Assembly: GCA_963514095.1 (NCBI GenBank)
Contig: OY741275.1
Span: 25,655,383-25,719,382 of the forward strand
Reading direction: 5' to 3'
Origin: Eutrigla gurnardus
Lineage: Eukaryota > Chordata > Actinopteri > Perciformes > Triglidae
DNA length: 64,000 nucleotides
Within the stretch, counting starts at the first letter, position 1. Each line of letters opens with the position of its first letter. A program made the translations under genes and the position numbers. The notes beneath the pieces were generated by a model. It ran no database searches. It was given only the letters and a program-made list of their open reading frames with translations, and was not told where the DNA came from. This document shows, in pieces, positions 34,961-47,574 of this stretch.

Positions 34961-36025
34961 GGTTATCCTCCGCGGCCGCGTGTCCTGTTGTGGACGAATT
35001 GTTTCCTCTTTCACTTTGTCTGTATCTTCCTGTAGAAACTGACACTGCTTTATTGTTCTCCTGGGCCGCGCTGTAAGCGGAGCAGAGGGGGGGGGCTGTT
35101 GGCCACCAGGGCGGGTATTGCCCCCGGTGGACGAACCTCCGTTTCGCCAGGTGACGCAGGGGTTGGTCGTCCCGAAGAATCAGCAGAAGGATGACCCCCT
35201 GCTTATTCGCAACCATTTCCTCTATCCTCAAGGTCGCGACCTTACAATGCCCCCTCTCGCCTGAGAACGGAGCGACGGGGCGATCAATCTGTCAGCTGTC
35301 GGATGATGTCACTGCACAAACACGGCACAAGAATGGGGAGAACGGTGAGGGATTCTGTTGTTTCTGGTGCGGCCGCTGACACACCGCCGATTTATGGAGC
35401 ACCTGCCCAAAAACCAGCTCTCGTTTAGGTGTCAGACAAAGAAAATCTCACGCACAAATGTGAACAATAATTTCAGATTTACTGCAGACATTTGCTCTAA
35501 AATGTAATAAAATAAGTCTTTTATTACACTTCCACGAGACGTACTCCCGGGGGATCGGAATGGAGGCGACGTTACACGCTTTTCACCAAAAAATATGTCT
35601 ATAAATATAAAGTCAAAATGTTTTCAGCTCTGCGTCGTAACCGAGTATTATCCGTGTAAATCTGAGACGGAGGTACGGTACACGTGCTTCCCTCCGACTC
35701 CCGCGGAGAAGGGAAGCTCACGTTAACACTCAATATCAGGGGAATCTAATTGCACTTACAAAATCCTGTTCCTTTCTCTGGAATAAGCCTTTATGGCGTC
35801 ATATCGCAGCCGTCGGCACGGAAACGCATCGACAGAGTGATTTGATTTACTGTTAGAGGTGAAAGGAATGGAATCTAAATGGAATAACATATTAATAAGT
35901 TCATTTTTTGAGTGTATGATCACCTGACAATAAGACTTGTTAAGTTTTTAATTATCTTAGTTCTTGTTGTAGAGGTTCTATAGTTGCAATTAAGAATTTA
36001 CGCTTTCGTAAAGTTCTTCAATGTA
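34961..36025. other. Intergenic sequence, nothing recognised
   Basis: A weak CTCF-like word GGCCACCAGGGCGGG lies at 35101. No gene. Confidence 0.6.
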
Positions 36026-36029
36026 TTTG

Positions 36030-36113
36030 GCACACGGGGAGAAGTTTCAGTTGTTGCAATCTGCAACCTCGCAACTAGAGGCCGCCAAATCCAACACACT
36101 GCACCTTTAAAAA
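36030..36113 (+). repeat. Common fish repeat end (CTGCAACCTC...ACACTGCACCTTTAA)
   Basis: The phrase GCAATCTGCAACCTCGCAAC, then AGAGGCCGCCAAATCCAACA and CACTGCACCTTTAAA, resembles a repeat I recognise as frequent in teleost DNA. Its class is not stated here because I am not sure of it. Confidence 0.5.
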
Positions 36114-36989
36114 TCAGCATCATAAAGAAGAAATGTGTCATTATTTTATGTGTGGCAGTAAAATGGATACAAATACATTCAAATGAACTATCTACTTTAT
36201 TTATGATGTTCCTCCCAATTTTTTTGTTTTTGTTTCATTTCTCTCATTTTTGATCATCTATGTTGTATTTAACAATCCGGCTGGATCATCAGACACCTGC
36301 TGGTTTAGCTGTTTTCCAATCAAATTATTCGTGTTAGTTTTCCCTTCCTTCTTAGTTGTATTTATTCTTTAGTGGGCTGACATTATAATGACATGGTTCT
36401 GGCTAAAAATAAATAAATACTGGTAATGAACACTGTGACGCCACGCAGTCAGACTTCAATCACACACCGACGACGACATCGAACGAGGAACGGAAAAACA
36501 AAGACTCATTTTTAAGAACTCTAAAAGAAAAGACTCCAACGTCTGTGTTTCCCAGAGCAAAGGGCAAGCGTTTCCCACAATGCATGGCTGCAGCCCAGGG
36601 ATGGCCTTAGACTCATTGTATAGTGGCACCGTGGCCTGAGAAAAGCTGCGGTATTTCCTCTGAGGAGTCAGCCAACGTGCAGACCGGCACTGATTCCTCC
36701 TCTCGTGCATCAAAGTGCAGACCCGAAAAATGCTTCACCATCAGAGAGCTAAGAATATCCCGTTGGATTCAGGGTAGAGGTTAATATGTCTCACCTCTGG
36801 CAACCACACTGTTTACACTCAGCACAGACACTGATTGGTCTGTTTGATTAGTTTCCCTTTCCCTTGTTTCTGCCCAGCCAACTTCCACTCACTTTTACAG
36901 GCCTTTCTTTTCCTCCATTGTTAACGTGCACTTCTGCCGGCGATGCAGCCATCAAAACAAGAAATGCAGTCAGGCGGTCCTCTGGCCAA
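36114..36989. other. Intergenic sequence, nothing recognised
   Basis: 36440-36720 is complex and may be conserved. No gene. Confidence 0.55.
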
Positions 36990-37375
36990 AGTATCACATG
37001 TAAAACACACAAATACACACAAGTGTCACATGTAAAACACAGAAATACACACAAGTATCACATGTAAAACACACAAATACACACAGGTATCACATGTAAA
37101 ACACACAAATACACACAAGTATCACATGTAAAACACACAAATACACACAAGTATCACATGAAAAACACAGAAATACACACAAGTATCACATGAAAAACAC
37201 AGAAATACACACAAGTATCACATGAAAAACACAGAAATACACACAAGTATCACATGTAAAACACAGAAATACACACAAGTATCACATGTAAAACACAGAA
37301 ATACACACAAGTATCACATGGAAAACACAGAAATACACACAAGTATCACATGTAAAACACACAAATACACACAAT
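36990..37375. repeat. 32-bp minisatellite, about 12 units
   Basis: Unit core ATCACATGTAAAACACA then AATACACACAAGT. The CATG marker steps by 32 bases (36997, 37029, 37061 and onward). Variants differ at GTAAA/GAAAA and CACA/CAGA. Confidence 0.95.
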
Positions 37376-38550
37376 ATTCTTTATGAATTTAGATAAATTA
37401 AACGTAAAGGTAAAGTTAAATGTAAAAAGAGGGATGTTAAGGGTGATTAATCCAGGGTATTTTTTTATGCAACATATATTACAGTAGGTGCTACAGATGA
37501 GCATGGAACTCATTATGAACATATATCTTCTTTTATAGCTTCCTAAAGCGAGGAGTTTTTTGAAGCATCGTGTTCTTTTAGGTTTATTGATGAGCTAAAA
37601 CACAGCTTGGTGTTTGTGTCTCCTACAGTTCTTCTCACATCAAACCCTTTTTTAATTTTTCTTTTCCAAACAACGAGGGAACATCTCGACACGTGGCCTC
37701 TGCCAAGATGAATTCTGTGTCTACTTACGTCGGACGGGGAAATTGCCATTTGCGTTAATTAAGAGGGGCTAAACAAGAGAACTTAAACTAATGGGAGTAT
37801 TGCCGGCGATAACGACGACAGATGAGAATAATGGATTGATGGTTTTGCTCCGTAATGACGGTGGATATCCAGGGACGTGGAAATAGGCACATTAGAAGTC
37901 AATACTGTTCCGGAATAATAGGACGGCTCAAAGATAATGTACTCTCACGGGGGGGGCCTCGACATTAGCGACGGCCTCAGCAGGACGCCGCTCGCACGTG
38001 TGCCGGTGACGCATTAAAATCCCTCAATGACAAAAAGATACGAGGAGAGGAAAAGAAGGAGACGCGTACTGTACACGCCGAGGCAACGTGGAGGGAAGGT
38101 GAGGTCGTTGGCGGGCGAGGAAGTGATGCATTTGGAGAATCTGACTTCCAAAAATGAATACGAGGCTCTTGTAAGTGTGATAAATAATATTTGCTCATTG
38201 TTCTGAAACAATTATTCTTGAAAAAAAAAACCTGCTTCCAAGAGTCAAACATCTTTAATCAGCCCACACTGTGATGAAAGCGACGTTCCAGCGTGAACCT
38301 CGCTAGATAAAAACACAAATAAGACAGAAAACGAAGGAAAGTACAGATGACATTAACTTCCGCTCAAATGAGCCCAGCGGGAGAACACAGAGTATTTAGC
38401 AGCGCTCTCTTCCTCCTTCTTCTGATGTTTATTTGTCAATTCACAAGCATTTAGCGTCTTCAACCTCGATGGCACGAAATCCATGCCCCCCCTCTCCTTC
38501 ATTAGATATTAATTTATTCATTACATGTTAACTCCGAGAGACCTTGGGAA
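37376..38550. other. Intergenic sequence, nothing recognised
   Basis: 37700-38000 is complex with ATGGATTGATGGTTTTGC and similar words. No gene or named repeat. Confidence 0.5.
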
Positions 38551-38573
38551 GTGTGTGTGTGTGTGTGTGTGTG

Positions 38574-38668
<95 letters not shown>
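38551..38668. repeat. (GT)n microsatellite
   Basis: About 118 bases of GT with one GCGTTT interruption, followed by triple GCCACGGCGAC units at 38738-38775. Confidence 0.97.
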
Positions 38669-38671
<3 letters not shown>

Positions 38672-39676
38672 GGGACGCCAGGTGACTCCTTTCCTTCATT
38701 TGGGTCCCTCAGCGCTCTCCGCTGGGCCCGGGACAGAAACCACGGCGACGCCACGGCGACGCCACGGCGACGCCACGCAGTCGCCGGGAAGCGGAGAGCA
38801 AATTATTCTCACTCTTTTGTCGGAAACACGCGGCGGGCTGCTCGCTGTCGTAATTAAATCTGCCAAATCCTGAAGAGCTTGTGTTTTTGTACACAAACAA
38901 AAATATCAGTGTAAATAATACATTAACATTTTATAAGCTGGTTTTAAAGGTTTTGTTAGAAGTCCTGGTGATAAAAAGTGACATAAATATGAATAAATGA
39001 CTGAATGAATGAAGGTTTTATCAGTTCAGGATGAGTAAGACACCCGTTTACTGTATTTTATGTGTATTTTTCTTATTGATTCGTATTGTTTATTGACTTG
39101 TTCAGCACTTTTGAACAACCGTTGGTTGTTTAAAATGTGCTTTATGAATAATGTTTAACTTGAATTTAACAAAACCAAAACAAAAGAAAAATTGATCAAA
39201 AATTGAAGCAAGGAAAACTATTAAATTCTAATCCTACCCCTTATCAACTACTCAGTCATTATAAATAACCAAATATACTTTCATAAGTACATAATAATCC
39301 ATCACTAGAAAAATAAAGGGTTACCAAACTATTATAAAGACACAGAGAACTGCTCTAACGTTTCATAACAGATCATAAAGTCTAAATTTCTGAACCCAGG
39401 ATTCTCCTTTCAAACACATGGAGGTATAAATCGTTATGAATGCTGAACTTAATAATAAATTATGTCCACCAATTATAATACTTCATGCATGATTGTAAAC
39501 ATTTATAACGCCTTTAATAAATGCATTATTAATCTTATAAAAGTGCTTATGATGCATTGTATCCATGACCTTCATAGAAAGTGTTATAAACAATATGTGA
39601 GAACACCTGATTGTCCCTGTAGCTGCTGTTTGAACCGGCTCATGATTGGATGATATATATAAGAATAGGGATTGTA
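38669..39676. other. AT-rich intergenic sequence, nothing recognised
   Basis: After the GCCACGGCGAC triplet the sequence becomes AT-rich. No gene. Confidence 0.55.
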
Positions 39677-40250
39677 GGGGGGGGGGGGGGGGGGGGGGGA
39701 TCTTCCTCACATAGAGGCCGAGAGCTCTCAATCTTGGACCGAGTCGTTCCATATCAGAGGAAAAGACGCCGGCGAGCATCAACCCCAGCTCCTCTCAGGG
39801 AGGGGGGGGGGGGGGGGGGGGCAGCCTGGCTAATCCACAGCTAAATGACACCTCCAGACGCTAATGCCCAGACTGACCACAGAAGACAAATCCACAGCGA
39901 GTCCTCACACACACACACACACACACGTTATACTGATGCTTTTTCAGCTGAAAGGGGGGGGGGACTTGAAAGGGTCTCTGTCCTCTCCGGTCTCTGTGCC
40001 ACCTGCTTAGCATCCCCGCGCTGCAAGCTGCTATAGAGAGACATCTCCGGCTTTGGGGGGGGGGGGAGGCCCCATTGTGTCCCGACGCCTTTGAGGACAT
40101 TGTTCGGCCTCGCCGAGGCCGGGCCGACATCTGCACCATTCACACCCAAGGAAGTTGTAATCACTCCCCTGTTCTTAGCTCTGTGGCTCCGACTTCATAC
40201 AGCCAGAGAGGGGCTGGTGGACAACAAGCCGATGGGGAGGGGGGGAGGGG
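39677..40250 (+). repeat. Cluster of long G-runs on the + strand
   Basis: Runs at 39677-39699 (about 23 G), 39802-39821 (about 20 G), 39954-39963 and 40055-40066, and GGGGGAGGGGGGAGGGGG at about 40229-40250. A CA tract lies at 39907-39926. Confidence 0.85.
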
Positions 40251-40389
40251 GTTTAAATAGAAACTCTTACATACCCCCATACAGCCCCCACTCACTCTCC
40301 CTTACAACCTGAAGGGCACTTCTTACTCCTCAATAGCAAAGCTTTACAGAGTTACCTCTCTTGACTTTCACAAGTCGGGGATTTCAAAT

Positions 40390-40887
40390 GTGTTGAAAAA
40401 ATGCTCTCTAAAAGTCGCAATTTGTGAGTTTATTACGATAAGACTAGGAAAAAGCTCTACTTTTGTCAGTGAAGATGAAGCTTGAAACTGAACTTTTCAC
40501 CGCTTACCTTGAAAAAAGTCGCAAATTTGCGAGTTTATTACAATGCGAACAACCAGGATTTATGCTAGCTAACTTCCCCTGAATGTACGTTTATTTTTCT
40601 AATGAATCATCCCAACGTGTGACATCACCTCGTCCTTAGGGTAATGATGTTGATGAAGTTGGTTTTATTTCTATGAGGCCATGTTGTCATCTTATGGGTG
40701 TTTATTGATCAGGGAAGTTGGGCTGAGATGCTAGCGGTAGCTTTCACTTGTTGTCATAGCAACGGCGAACATCCGGTGTTAGCGGAACCAAGCAACTTGT
40801 TTATATCGGCTATATTTACAGAGCTTTTTTTCTCTGAATATTGCCGACCTCAGCTCAGTTATTTTTCCCCGTAATACGGCGTCGTAC
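40390..40887 (-). mobile_element. MITE-like family M, copy 3
   Basis: It shares with copy 2 the flank AGTGAAGATGAAGCTTGAAA and the inverted core GGGTGTTTATTGATCAGGGA, and ends in GTAATACGGCGTCGTA. Confidence 0.8.
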
Positions 40888-41555
40888 TTTTGCTCTCTTT
40901 TAACGAGTAAAACAAAAATGGAGGCAGGAAAAGCCATGGATTGTTTCAGTGGTCAAACCTGAGAAGGGGGGGGGGGGGTATGTATTTTTCATTTACATAT
41001 AATTACACTTTAATGGAGGTCCGACGGGTGTGGGGTAAGAGGACTGAGAACCCCCCCCCATGATACGGGGATGACAGCGTGCGCTGTGTAGCTCCATCTC
41101 CGGCTAATTAAACGAATCAATTAAGAGACTATTGTTGTAACTGTGTAACTGATGTTCTGTAGTGGCGGAAAAAAACGGTCCCTCGAGGGGGGGTGGGGGG
41201 GGCTTCTCAAACCACATTAAAAACCGTCCTCTACATCTCCATCTGATACCAATATAGACACTTATTTGCACCTCGCTGTCATGTCATTGGAAGGCGGGCA
41301 CATTATGGAAATTGAAACGGAGGGGTTGAGGGGGGGCAAAGGGGGGGTGAGGGGGGGGGGGGGGGTGCTCAGTGTGAAGCGGCGGGGTTCACTTCCCATC
41401 ACCCTCCAAGGAGAACTCGCTTCAGCAAACTCCAAAGTCCCTCAAAGTTCCTCGCTAATAGCGGCGCCCGAGCCCACGAGCAGCCCAGCTGTGTCGCATC
41501 CAGTCGCTAGGTAAAGGGGTCGCGCAATTAGCATACCCCCCCCGCCAGGCCGAGA
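40888..41555. other. Intergenic sequence with more G-runs
   Basis: G-runs at 40967-40978, 41187-41201 and 41326-41364. The reading frame at 41266 is Gly-rich by composition only. Confidence 0.6.
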
Positions 41556-41559
41556 GTCG

Positions 41560-41880
41560 CAGTTGATGCAGATAAATTATCATATTAGATTTACCCTCCT
41601 CAGTTCAACTGATTGGCTCCCAAATTGTTTTAGATGGCCGCCATTAATCCTTCGCATAGGCTAAGTGCTTTGGCTTCGGATCTGATTGCGCGGCGGCGCC
41701 TGGGGTCAAATTAACGGCGCGCTAATGCTTTGAACTCCGTCTCATTTGCGACGTCGGGATGCCGCTTCTATTATAGGAAACGGGAAGTCAATTGCCATTT
41801 ATCTAATGTAAGACTTGTGAAAGTCTCGGGATGATAATTGAGGTCCAAGGTAAGAGCGGAGGAGACGTTATCAAGCTCCT
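41560..41880. promoter_or_regulatory. Candidate enhancer-like island
   Basis: Clean complex sequence: GCAGATAAATTATCATATTA, ATTGGCTCCCAAATTG, a symmetric YY1-like TAGATGGCCGCCATTAA (41631-41647), and GATGATAATTGAGGTCCAAG. No coding signature. Confidence 0.4.
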
Positions 41881-42244
41881 CCAAGTAATTGGTGTTTTTT
41901 CTTTTTATGTAAATATGTGAAATTATCAAAAGAAGATGTAAAGTCAAGAAGAGACACTTTCAAGTTGTGCAAACAAAGCCCCCCCCGACCTCCCACCCAA
42001 GTGCCCCCGTGTGAGACTGACAGATTTATGAATAGACCAAATCTGAAGACCTGACTGAGGTTCCAGTGGATCCATGTCACCCCTTTGTCTTTGTGAACTG
42101 ACCCTGTTTGTTTAAGGCCCACGGAGCTGGCACCACATGAGTGGAGGGGGGGGGGCTTGGCGCCTCGGCCGTCCGGGCTCCTGTGGCCAAAGTCAGCATT
42201 GGCATGTCGCTGGGACCTTCTGATGGAGATCAAGGGATTATCTC

Positions 42245-42285
<41 letters not shown>

Positions 42286-42547
42286 TATTCAGTGGATTTA
42301 CACACATATACAGTTACAGTAAACCTGTTAAAACCTCAGTTGATCAGGATACTGTCCCTAATGTCCCCATTGTCCAACAGGCCACACACACACACACACA
42401 CACACCAAAATGAGAGCAATCTGAGCAGGGGCATCAGATTACTGGAGAAACAACACTGAAGGACGTCAAAGTCTGAGACCCTCCAAGACACCGCAGACAC
42501 CGTATAGCTTGAATGTCAGTCCTTAGATCCTCAGATCCCAGACTACG

Positions 42548-42590
<43 letters not shown>

Positions 42591-42904
42591 GGGGGGGGGT
42601 CTCTCGCTGTTCTGGGAGGCTGTTCAGATCATGTAGACTGACAGAGGTCACTACTTACAGTACATATGGGCAGACAGTCAGGATCCATGTCACTCTTATC
42701 CTCACATACGTTAACGTATCCAATTATGCCAACCTTCTCCAACCAATTAACCAATTAACAATACACTGTGGGAGAACTTACAAAGAAGCACTACTACATT
42801 TATTTTCATGTTTCTACCGTGAAAGCAGCAAAGGCCAGTTGCCAAATGTACTCATCGTCATGGCCACTTGAGGCTGGCTCCAACAGTGAGTCAATCCCCA
42901 AAAA
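41881..42904. other. Intergenic sequence with CA and GT microsatellites
   Basis: CA at 42250-42281 and 42383-42405. GT at 42551-42588 runs into G12. No gene. Confidence 0.7.
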
Positions 42905-43420
42905 GAAGTTATCGTAACCGTTGGTTTGTGGACTACAATTTCCTAGCTGCCATCTTGGATTTGGTTCATCAGCATTTCTTTCCCAACCAGTGAAGGAAGT
43001 GACCATATTTGGACTGCAGCGGAGCGACGGGTGGATCAGAGGAACACAAGCAGCAACTTTACTGGATCTGGATCCATGTGGATTCTGGTGGTGAAGCTGC
43101 TAACAAAGTTAGCTTCGATAATCCAAGGTCAACTTTACAGCTAAGTGTTAAAGTCATCTTAGTAGCTATCGTTGCATGGTAGCGACCTGTCAATCAGCAG
43201 GTAAGCCCCGCCCCCTAAAGCATACCCTGCTTTCTGGTCTGGTGGACTCTAAATGGATCACAACTTGTCTAAATCAGTTTGAAAGCATTGGTAGCGACGG
43301 TAGTGAAAATGCAAGTTCAAGGCATTTCAGCATTGGCTTCACTTTTCAGAATTGGAGGTTCCCCATAGACCCCCATATTAATATGTTTACAGCCCGGTCC
43401 AAAAAACGTTCACTAACTGT
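42905..43420 (-). repeat. Dispersed repeat R1, copy 3 (no 70-bp array)
   Basis: On the minus strand, GGTTCCCC...CTCCAATTCTGAAAAGTGAA leads to GATGCCTTGAACTT-like words, then AGTCCACCAGACCAGAAAGC, the GGGGGCGGGGCTTACCTGCT block and the GGATCCAGATCCAG tail. Where copies 2 and 4 carry the 70-bp units, this copy has unrelated sequence (TTTTCACTACCGTCGCTACC on the minus strand). Confidence 0.88.
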
Positions 43421-43809
43421 ATTGGGGTGAACATTTATATAGTGTTTAAATTATGTTTAGCTTCAAAATGAGGCATAATTGAAGGCGTGGATGCTTTGAT
43501 TGACAGCTGGGTGTCATCACTGCCGAGATGATGACGTGACGTACTTTGAGTTTCACGAGAGCTCTTCATAAACCTTTGGGTAACGCCAGAACGACGTCCA
43601 TATTTAACACATAACCTTTAGAAAAGTAAAAAAAACACAGGTTTTGCACTTTGTCCAGTGATTTCCTCGTTGCTCTCTGATTAAAACACACCTCCCTCGG
43701 GGGGCATTTATTCCCAGCTGTGTTGCTGAGGTTTATTCATTGCCCTTCAACTGGCCCATGTGTGTGTCAGCATGTCTGTGTGTGTGTCTGTGTGTGTGTG
43801 TGTGTAGAG

Positions 43810-43841
<32 letters not shown>

Positions 43842-43956
43842 TTGTGTGTTGCCCCAAAGCCAGCCCCGGCGTTTTCTTTCATTTCGGCCTCTCTCTCTCT
43901 CCCAGCCTCCCTCGTACCTGTCATCTGGCGAGGCTAACCCCTGGTAGCTTCCCCGC

Positions 43957-44006
<50 letters not shown>

Positions 44007-44635
44007 AAATCCTCCAGCCAAACGCCCGCCCTTCCAGCCCCCGCACACGCCAGCCGGTGTCAGCGAATCAGCTGAACCGTCTCCGCCCCGAGAATAACCC
44101 CGTGACAGACAGCCCTAGTGGCCTCCCCTTGTCAACGCAGGCTGCCTGGAAAGCTGACAGCCGGGGCAGAGGGTGGACAGGCTACCGTTACGCCCCAGCC
44201 TGGGAGCCCCGGAGAGGATGGGGGCCCTGGGAAGAGATAGGAGAGGGGAATGGCAGATTTCTGTAGGGACGGGGGGGTTATACGAGTACAAAGGCTCATC
44301 AGAAAGCTAAGGATTGGGGATGGAATAAGAAGCCGTGTTAACACTTGTTAAAGCTGCAAAAGGAAGAGCAGCGATACATCAGAAAATAGGGATTATACCT
44401 GCGGAGGTCATTCAAGGTGACTGCAGCATTCAGGTGAACAGTAGTTGGCAGAGAAGTGGAGGCCGTCCCTGCAGAGCAAGAGATGGAGAGGTCGGGTTTT
44501 GGCCCTCGGCCGGGAGACCGACATCCTTACATCCTCTCTATCGATACCTCGGATCAGAAACTTCTCTTCTGGCAACCTTCATGAGAAAAACCCTCACTCA
44601 CGCACTCAGAGCTAGATTCCACGCGGCACATTGTG
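43421..44635. other. Intergenic sequence with GT/CA microsatellites
   Basis: GT at 43758-43838 and CA at 43961-44003. 44046-44250 is complex GC-rich sequence without recognised domains. Confidence 0.6.
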
Positions 44636-44639
44636 TTTT

Positions 44640-45110
44640 TATTGTATTTTGACAGATGGTTGACATCCCGTTTATATTTAATCATTTGGCTCAGCTTGAG
44701 AATCGTTCCCTTTTGACCAAAAAAAAAAAAAGACGTTATGATGCATTTGTTTCAAAAGTGGGACATGGATGACAACGAGTCTCTCCGCCTCGTGGATCAT
44801 AATGATTCTCTTTCTAGCTTTCTGCCTTTGAAGCGAGCGTACATGTGTGTACATGTTAATATTGGGGGAATCAAACCAACGTGATCACGCAGTGAGCATT
44901 AACTCGTCCTTTTTACTCCAATTTGAAAATGCCTCACCTTTTAATGATTGCTTGCATATTACTTAAGAATCATACTTGCAGTCCTGGAGGGAAATAAGCA
45001 GCTTCTAACCCTCTTACATAACAACAACAAGATCAATCCATATTCTCTTATGATGATGTTTAAGATCTGCTGTCAAACACACAAACTAACTAGATCGTTG
45101 CATATCAACG
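44640..45110. promoter_or_regulatory. Candidate conserved non-coding island
   Basis: TATATTTAATCATTTGGCTC, GATCATAATGATTCTCTTTC and CACCTTTTAATGATTGCTTG. Complex, interrupted only by an A-run at about 44719-44731. Confidence 0.3.
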
Positions 45111-45563
45111 ATATCTGTATCTGATGCGTTCTCTTTCTAATGCAAACAGCTTCTAAGAATCCCAGCAGCAGAGCTTCCTCTCCTGTCAAGGCATGCAGCC
45201 ATGTTTTTTGCATTAAGTCTTTGTTTGTTGGGGAGGATCTTAACGATTTCTGAGAATTTCCAGAGAACATAAGCGCTTGCTCCGTCTGAGCCTAATAATA
45301 GTGTTGTGAGGAAGGAGAAGAAGGAGAAAATAAAAGGGCAGGAACTGTCAGGAGCGAGGAGCATCTAGAGCTTCTGATTAAGACGGTGCTTGAAATACAG
45401 CTGTAAAAAAATCAAAAAGGGAAAATCAATTATTGTGAGCTCTGACACGGCTTTTAACCGGCGAATATGGATATGCACGTCCTCGCTAAGCTAACGGGCG
45501 CCCGAGGAAACACGGAGATAAAGGATAGAGAGAGAGATGTCGATTCAGTGCTTAAATATGAGG

Positions 45564-45611
<48 letters not shown>

Positions 45612-47570
45612 ACGCACAAACGCTTACTCACACACACACACATGCACCAACTGTGTAGATGAAAAGGGATCGTCACATGACAGATTCCCAGCAGATTGTA
45701 CATGCAGAGATCTTAGGTCTTAGCTTCTGTGGCTTTTGACTGGAAGCACATTCAAAAAAAAAAAGGAGTGCACCCTCAGAAACACACTCGCTGCAGCCGA
45801 AATCAAGAATCAGCATCGGCAGCGTGGTCTCAGTGGGACGAATATCTCAGTTTAATGATTTACAGTGAATTATATTGAAGGACTTATTCCAACCGGGGCT
45901 GGTTTGAAGGATAGTGAACTTTGAAAAAGAATCTAGTCTAACACTGATGAAGTCATCACATGGAGACTGACACAAATAGATATATAGATAGATAGAGAGA
46001 CGGGTATTTTCAAAATATAAGTTCCATCGTCACAGGAAGTTAGCTTCTGAGTTACCTTCAGGAAAAGCGCTTGATAGTGAGTGACAAATGAGTCACATGA
46101 CCTTTACCAGCGGTCTCCTGGGTGAAAGTCCTGTTTATTGCTATTGTTATTATTATGGTATTCACTGTATTTTATCTGAACCCTTCCTGTAGTTTAACCT
46201 GTAACAGAAACATTGTTTTATTCATCTTTTCCTGAATATTCCCCGAGAAGTTACATCCCGAAAACTTGTGAAGGACTGACGAGCGAGAGAGAGGAGCATA
46301 AGGTTTGGGGTGAGCGAGGCAGAGCTGGGAGCAGTGGGACTACGAGGCTTAAGCCAAATACATATTTATGAGCAGCGTCCACCCACAAGCCTGACTCCTC
46401 AAACCTAGCCAAGCTCAGGCAGGCGAGCTGGGTGAGAAACAGGGCAGGCTGATTGGGTCCAGAACCAGCAGGGGGTCCGAGTCTCCACTCCACTTTGTTT
46501 ACGTGTCCTCTCCTTCATTACTTGTGTGTATCTTTACCTTTATAGGAGGAGGAGGAGGAGGAGGAGGAGGAGGAGGAGGGAAGGATTGGTGAGAAGGTGT
46601 TCATCCCCCTTTCCCCCTTTCCCTCTTCACTCTCGTGACCTTTCTCCCTCTTCAAGGTCACCGAGTAAAGATCTGCCAGCCCAGAAGAGAAACAGGAACT
46701 GAGGTGCTCAAACGGCGGCGACTTGGCAGAGGAGGTGCAGCGGGTCGACTATCGACTGGAACGTTCCGGTGCGGCTACAAGCGCCGCGGTTTGGTTCTCC
46801 TTCACCCACTTTTCTTCAAGGCTGCCTTTAATCTCTCCCCGTGCCTCCCGATCCATGTGCTTTGATGTGGTGATGCCCTTCCTTCACTTACTCAATATTT
46901 GATCTATCTCACTTCATACGGCTAAATCCAGTTGAAGTGGATTCACATAGACGGGGTACACCCCTCTCCTTCCACTTCTACCTCCTCGCTCTCTTTCTGG
47001 CGTTTTCAGCCAAAAAAAATCACATCCAAAAGTCGAACACGCTGTAATTGGACGTGTAAACAACTCGCATGAACGTCTTAATAAAAGTCCACCAGCTGCC
47101 GCTGCCTCCCGCCCACCACGTCAATCCAGAGGTGTAAGTATCAAACTCTCATCAACGCCGGCGCCCACAGACGAGCCTACGACGTGGAAACCGGATCCAG
47201 AATCGCTGCCTCGTTTGCTTTCGGCTGGAGACCGAACACATGTCGCGTGGGAAGACTTCATGGTTTGGCGTGAAAATAAGAATAAATAAATAAAAGCTGT
47301 ATTCCTATAAACATTACAGATGTTTCACCGAACACAGAAAGCATCAGCTCCTGTCGACTGGATTATAATTGCTGTCTCATTGCGGTGCGCGGGAGTCGGT
47401 GTCAGAGAGTGACCCCCCCGCGGCCCGGTCCCGAGTCCTCTCCTCGTCAGGATGCCGAAGAGACACCGACCATATGGCCCGGCCTGCTGCATCCTCGTCT
47501 CTGCATAATCACCAGACCGATACTGTATGCAGGGCAACGGATCAATGCAAACAGGAAGACAGAAAGTGTG
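45111..47570. other. Intergenic sequence with CA and GGA repeats
   Basis: CA at 45568-45605 and the GGA tract at 46543-46577. No gene recognised. Confidence 0.6.
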
Positions 47571-47574
47571 CAAA

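Noticed and set aside
36990..37375. CRISPR-like regular repeat
   Set aside because: Units are directly adjacent with no unique spacers, and the DNA is vertebrate. It is a minisatellite.
46464..46478. CTCF-like ACCAGCAGGGGGTCC
   Set aside because: The GGCG part is lost, so the match is too weak to claim.
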